This document shows, one piece after another, positions 61,536-64,000 of a stretch of 64,000 nucleotides of DNA. The position numbers and the translations under genes were made by a program. Where the stretch lies: assembly GCF_943193215.1 (NCBI RefSeq), contig NZ_CALPDH010000007.1:123030-187029 (forward strand), written 5' to 3'. The notes under the pieces are model-generated. The model was not told the origin of the DNA, ran no database searches, and worked only from the letters and a program-made list of their open reading frames with translations. The DNA is from Acetatifactor aquisgranensis (GTDB lineage: Bacteria > Bacillota > Clostridia > Lachnospirales > Lachnospiraceae). Every line of letters begins with the position of its first letter. Position 1 is the first letter of the stretch.

Positions 61536-61874
61536 GGTCTCTCTCCTTGTCCGGGGCGCGGCCCGTGTACAACAGCCGCATCCTGATATGCCCTCCATTA
61601 TACACCAACGAAACAGCACATTCAATTTCCAAAGTGCTTTTCCTAAACAAAATCCCGTGCATTCGCCGGGAACCGCCCTGAAAGACCAAACAAGCACTTC
61701 ATATCGGCGAAATTGACAGCGCCCCAAAGCTATGGTAAAGTTTCCCTGTAAATACACCCCTAAGAGGAGGCTCACAGGCCGTCATTCTCCCCTCAAAGCA
61801 GTGGGACATGGAGGAAGTCCTGAAAATCATTTCCTGACGGCCCGCCAGTCAAAAACCTGATCCAGATTCCTCTT
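61536..61874. other. Intergenic region with a distant inverted repeat
   Basis: About 340 bp between the ABC-F gene and the radical SAM gene, both minus strand. AGGCCGTCATTCTCC (from about 61777) and TTTCCTGACGGCC (to about 61841) form an inverted repeat whose core is GGCCGTCA/TGACGGCC, separated by about 50 bp. No T-run follows, so it is not a clear terminator. No gene recognised. Confidence 0.4.
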
Positions 61875-63893
61875 TCACTCCAGCTCCTGGAGCGCGGTCT
61901 CCGTCTCCAGGAGCCGTTCCAGGAGGGATTCCTGATTCTGCTCCTCCGCATCCAGCTGTGTCTGCAGTTCCATCAGCTTCTCGTAATCCGATGCAAGGTC
62001 AGGATTCATCATCTGCAGCTTCAGTTCGGCCACCCGCTGCTCGCTCTCCCCAATCTGCGTCTCGTATTTCTCCCGCTGCCTGGTGAGCCGGGACTTTATT
62101 TTTCCGGGGCTGTAATAAGTCTTCTTGTCGAAGACATCCGAGATGGCAGGAGCGCTCTGCAGGGCGCGTCCTTTCGCGTCTGTCCCGGAGGAAAAGCCCG
62201 CCGCGCCGCCTTTTGCGTTTCCCCCGGCGGCAGCACCAGCCGCGCCGCCCTTTTCCGCAGCGCCCGAAAGCGCCAGTCTCTTTTCTTTCTCATGGAGATA
62301 GTCCTCGTAAGGATATGGGTACTGGGTCACTTTCCCCTCCCCGAATTCCAGAATCCCCGTGGCAATCTGCCGGATGAAATACCTGTCATGGGACACGAAG
62401 AGCACGGTTCCCTGGAAAGCCGCCAGCATCTGCTCCAGAGCCTCCTTGCCCACGATGTCCATATGGTTGGTGGGCTCGTCTAAGATCAGCAGATTCGGCC
62501 TGGTCTGGAACATCTTGCACAGCGCCAGCCGCACCCTCTCTCCGCCGGAAAGCTGCCCCATCTTCTTGTCCACATCCTCCCCGGAGAACAGGAAACTCCC
62601 CAAGGCGCCTCGGACCTGCTCTCTCTGAAGCTTCGGATACTCCTCCCAGAAATTGTCCAGCACCGTCTGTTCCGGATCCACATGGGTCTCTGTGGCCGCC
62701 TGTTGGTCAAAATATCCCCATTCCACATTGGGCCCGAAAGAGAACGCGCCGCCCAAAGGCTCCACGATGCCTGTCAGGGTCTTGAGCAGCGTGGATTTTC
62801 CGATGCCGTTCTCCCCGATGACCGCCAGCCTTTCCCCTTTCCGCAGGGTGAAAGAGACTCTGGAGAGTTCCGCCCCGTAGCCGATGCCGAGATTTTTGGC
62901 CGTCAGCACCTCCGTGTAGCTGGTGGTCCGCGGCTGGAACAGGGCGTGAAAGGCCTTTGTGTCGAAGCGCCTGGGCTTCTCTATCTTTACCATATGCTCA
63001 ATCGCCATGCGCTTTGATCTGGTGGCCGATACCTTGGTGGGCGTGTTCTTCCACTTCTCGATCCATTCCGTCAGACGCTGTATCTCCTTCTGCTGGGCCT
63101 CGTAATCCTTTTCCTGCTTGGCCAGAGCCGCCTTCTTCTGTTCCACGAAAGCGGAATAGTTGCCGGGGTAGCGCCTGATTCGGTGATATTCTATCTCATA
63201 GGTCACATCGATGATCCTGTCCAGGAACATCCGGTCATGGGACACTATGACTACGGATTTGTCGTAATTTTTCAGATATGCCTCCAGCCACTCGATTGTG
63301 GGGAGGTCCAGATGGTTGGTGGGCTCGTCCAGCAGCATAATGTCCGGCCTGCTCAGCAGCAGCTTGATAAAGGCCACCTTGGTCTGCTGGCCGCCGGAAA
63401 AGCTGCCGATTGGGCGCTCTAAATCTTTCAGGGCGAAGCCGAATCTCTGGAACATGATTTCCATGTCCTGCCGCCAGGTATAGCCCCTGAGGGCCTCCAT
63501 CTGCTGCTGCAGTCCGTCGTATTCCCGCAGCAGGGCATTGTCCTGGACAGACTGGAGCTGCTGCTCAATCTCTTTCATCCTGGCCTCGCAGGCGAATACG
63601 GGCTGATAAGTCTTCCTGATCTCATCCTCCACCGTAGTCTCAACCTCCGGGAAACTGATCTGGTGCAGAAAGCCGATGCGCTGTTTCCCGGCCATGGTGA
63701 TGCCGCAGGTCTCGTCGCTGTCCAGGTTGTTCATATGGATGTCCCCATGAATCAGCTTCAGCAGGGTAGTCTTGCCGCAGCCGTTGCGCCCCACCACGGC
63801 AATCTTCTCATTGTCGCGGATTTCGAAATTTACGTCCTCCAGTATGGTGTCCGCGCCGTATTGCACCAGCGCATGTCTTATCTGATATCTCAT
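61875..63893 (-). CDS. ABC-F family ATPase
   Basis: Soluble protein of 672 aa with two ABC domains and no membrane segments, as in ribosome-associated ABC-F proteins (translation factors or antibiotic resistance proteins). First domain: GRNGCGKTT, SFSGGQQTKVAF, MLLDEPTNHLDL. A charged linker (EKDYEAQQKEIQRL) follows. Second domain: GENGIGKST, LSGGERVRLAL, LILDEPTNHMDI. Then an Ala/Gly-rich low-complexity stretch (GGAAGAAAGGNAKGGAAG) and a C-terminal coiled coil. All ATPase motifs are intact. The linker type does not tell housekeeping from resistance. The ATG follows GGGGAAAGGAATC. A group II intron ends about 30 bp upstream. Confidence 0.94.
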   Translation of the reverse strand: MRYQIRHALVQYGADTILEDVNFEIRDNEKIAVVGRNGCGKTTLLKLIHGDIHMNNLDSDETCGITMAGKQRIGFLHQISFPEVETTVEDEIRKTYQPVFACEARMKEIEQQLQSVQDNALLREYDGLQQQMEALRGYTWRQDMEIMFQRFGFALKDLERPIGSFSGGQQTKVAFIKLLLSRPDIMLLDEPTNHLDLPTIEWLEAYLKNYDKSVVIVSHDRMFLDRIIDVTYEIEYHRIRRYPGNYSAFVEQKKAALAKQEKDYEAQQKEIQRLTEWIEKWKNTPTKVSATRSKRMAIEHMVKIEKPRRFDTKAFHALFQPRTTSYTEVLTAKNLGIGYGAELSRVSFTLRKGERLAVIGENGIGKSTLLKTLTGIVEPLGGAFSFGPNVEWGYFDQQAATETHVDPEQTVLDNFWEEYPKLQREQVRGALGSFLFSGEDVDKKMGQLSGGERVRLALCKMFQTRPNLLILDEPTNHMDIVGKEALEQMLAAFQGTVLFVSHDRYFIRQIATGILEFGEGKVTQYPYPYEDYLHEKEKRLALSGAAEKGGAAGAAAGGNAKGGAAGFSSGTDAKGRALQSAPAISDVFDKKTYYSPGKIKSRLTRQREKYETQIGESEQRVAELKLQMMNPDLASDYEKLMELQTQLDAEEQNQESLLERLLETETALQELE

Positions 63894-63923
63894 GATTCCT
63901 TTCCCCTCTCTGTTTCCCCCCCG

Positions 63924-64000
63924 ATCGAGTAGGAGGAAATTTCTCTAATTGAGAAATTTCCGACCTCTCACACCACCGTGCGTACCGTTCGGTACACGGC
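63924..64000 (-). mobile_element. 3' end of a group II intron (domains V and VI), cut by the window edge
   Basis: On the minus strand the sequence begins CCGTGTACCGAACGGTACGC and folds as domain V: CCGTG paired with CACGG, a two-base CG bulge, TACC paired with GGTA, loop GAAC (63973-64000). It continues as domain VI: GGAAATTTCTC-AATTA-GAGAAATTTCC with a bulged A near the end, then TCCTACTCGAT, the typical intron 3' terminus. The exon would resume around 63920. The reverse transcriptase gene and 5' part should lie beyond 64000. Element boundaries are approximate. Confidence 0.82.

Noticed and set aside
61536..61775. Upstream extension of the radical SAM gene
   Set aside because: The open frame lacks homology and ribosome sites; GTG 61535 has a strong site and gives the normal anSME length.
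1..64000. tRNA, rRNA, CRISPR arrays and prophage genes
   Set aside because: None seen on either strand; no cloverleaf-like sequences, no regularly spaced repeats and no phage structural genes.

Overview
The window reads as chromosome of a gut-type anaerobic Clostridia, most likely Lachnospiraceae. The evidence is dense two-strand coding at moderate GC, strong AGGAGG ribosome sites with frequent TTG and GTG starts, sigma-70-like promoters, LplA/LplB/LplC-type sugar ABC transporters, an ANTAR regulator beside a type I-alpha glutamine synthetase, DUF1062, DUF4867 and CD3324-family proteins, and an oxygen-sensitive radical SAM enzyme. No rRNA, tRNA, CRISPR array or prophage was seen.

Layout. (1) 110-2177, minus: glnA and an ANTAR antiterminator gene behind a promoter whose leader is an intrinsic terminator overlapping two possible ANTAR hexaloop hairpins. 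(2) 3030-14499, minus: nadE, hslO and a methyltransferase; a secreted module (lipoprotein, M6 metalloprotease, Gly/Pro-rich protein); a COG2426 membrane protein, hisC and a glycosyltransferase. (3) 14635-14942: an isolated 37-aa membrane peptide with its own promoter and terminator, then a decayed ParB-like gene. (4) 15610-27597, minus: a glycan locus with two permeases, a binding protein, an uncharacterised 853-aa enzyme-like protein, GH105, an FAD oxidoreductase, a DUF1861 protein and GH130. A GH2 enzyme lies divergently, followed by an ArsR-type regulator and a FucI-like isomerase. (5) 33067-43528: recQ under a palindromic promoter, two acetyltransferases, MarR-TauE, a methyltransferase with a DUF1062 protein, a polar amino acid ABC transporter, and a CD3324-family protein. 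(6) 43929-48858: xylulokinase, DUF4867, an SGNH esterase and a surface alpha/beta hydrolase. (7) 48883-57722, minus: one long operon of a BadF-type kinase, two SIS proteins, a binding protein with no permeases, two tandem DUF4838 (GH163-like) proteins and a DeoR repressor, probably a salvage route for an amino sugar or other glycan unit. (8) 58052-64000, minus: an ABC-class ATPase with an RG/GG-rich insert, an anSME-like radical SAM enzyme, an ABC-F ATPase, and the 3' end of a group II intron at the window edge.

Two families of short structured repeats lie between genes: a 102-103 bp element in three copies (29888, 46221, 55715) and a 105-135 bp element (41441, 43565, plus a related tail at 40028) whose stems differ in sequence but stay paired. 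The best leads are the glnA attenuator, the DUF4838/SIS/BadF operon, the RG-rich ATPase and the covarying repeats. Functions are inferred from family recognition by eye; no database search was run.
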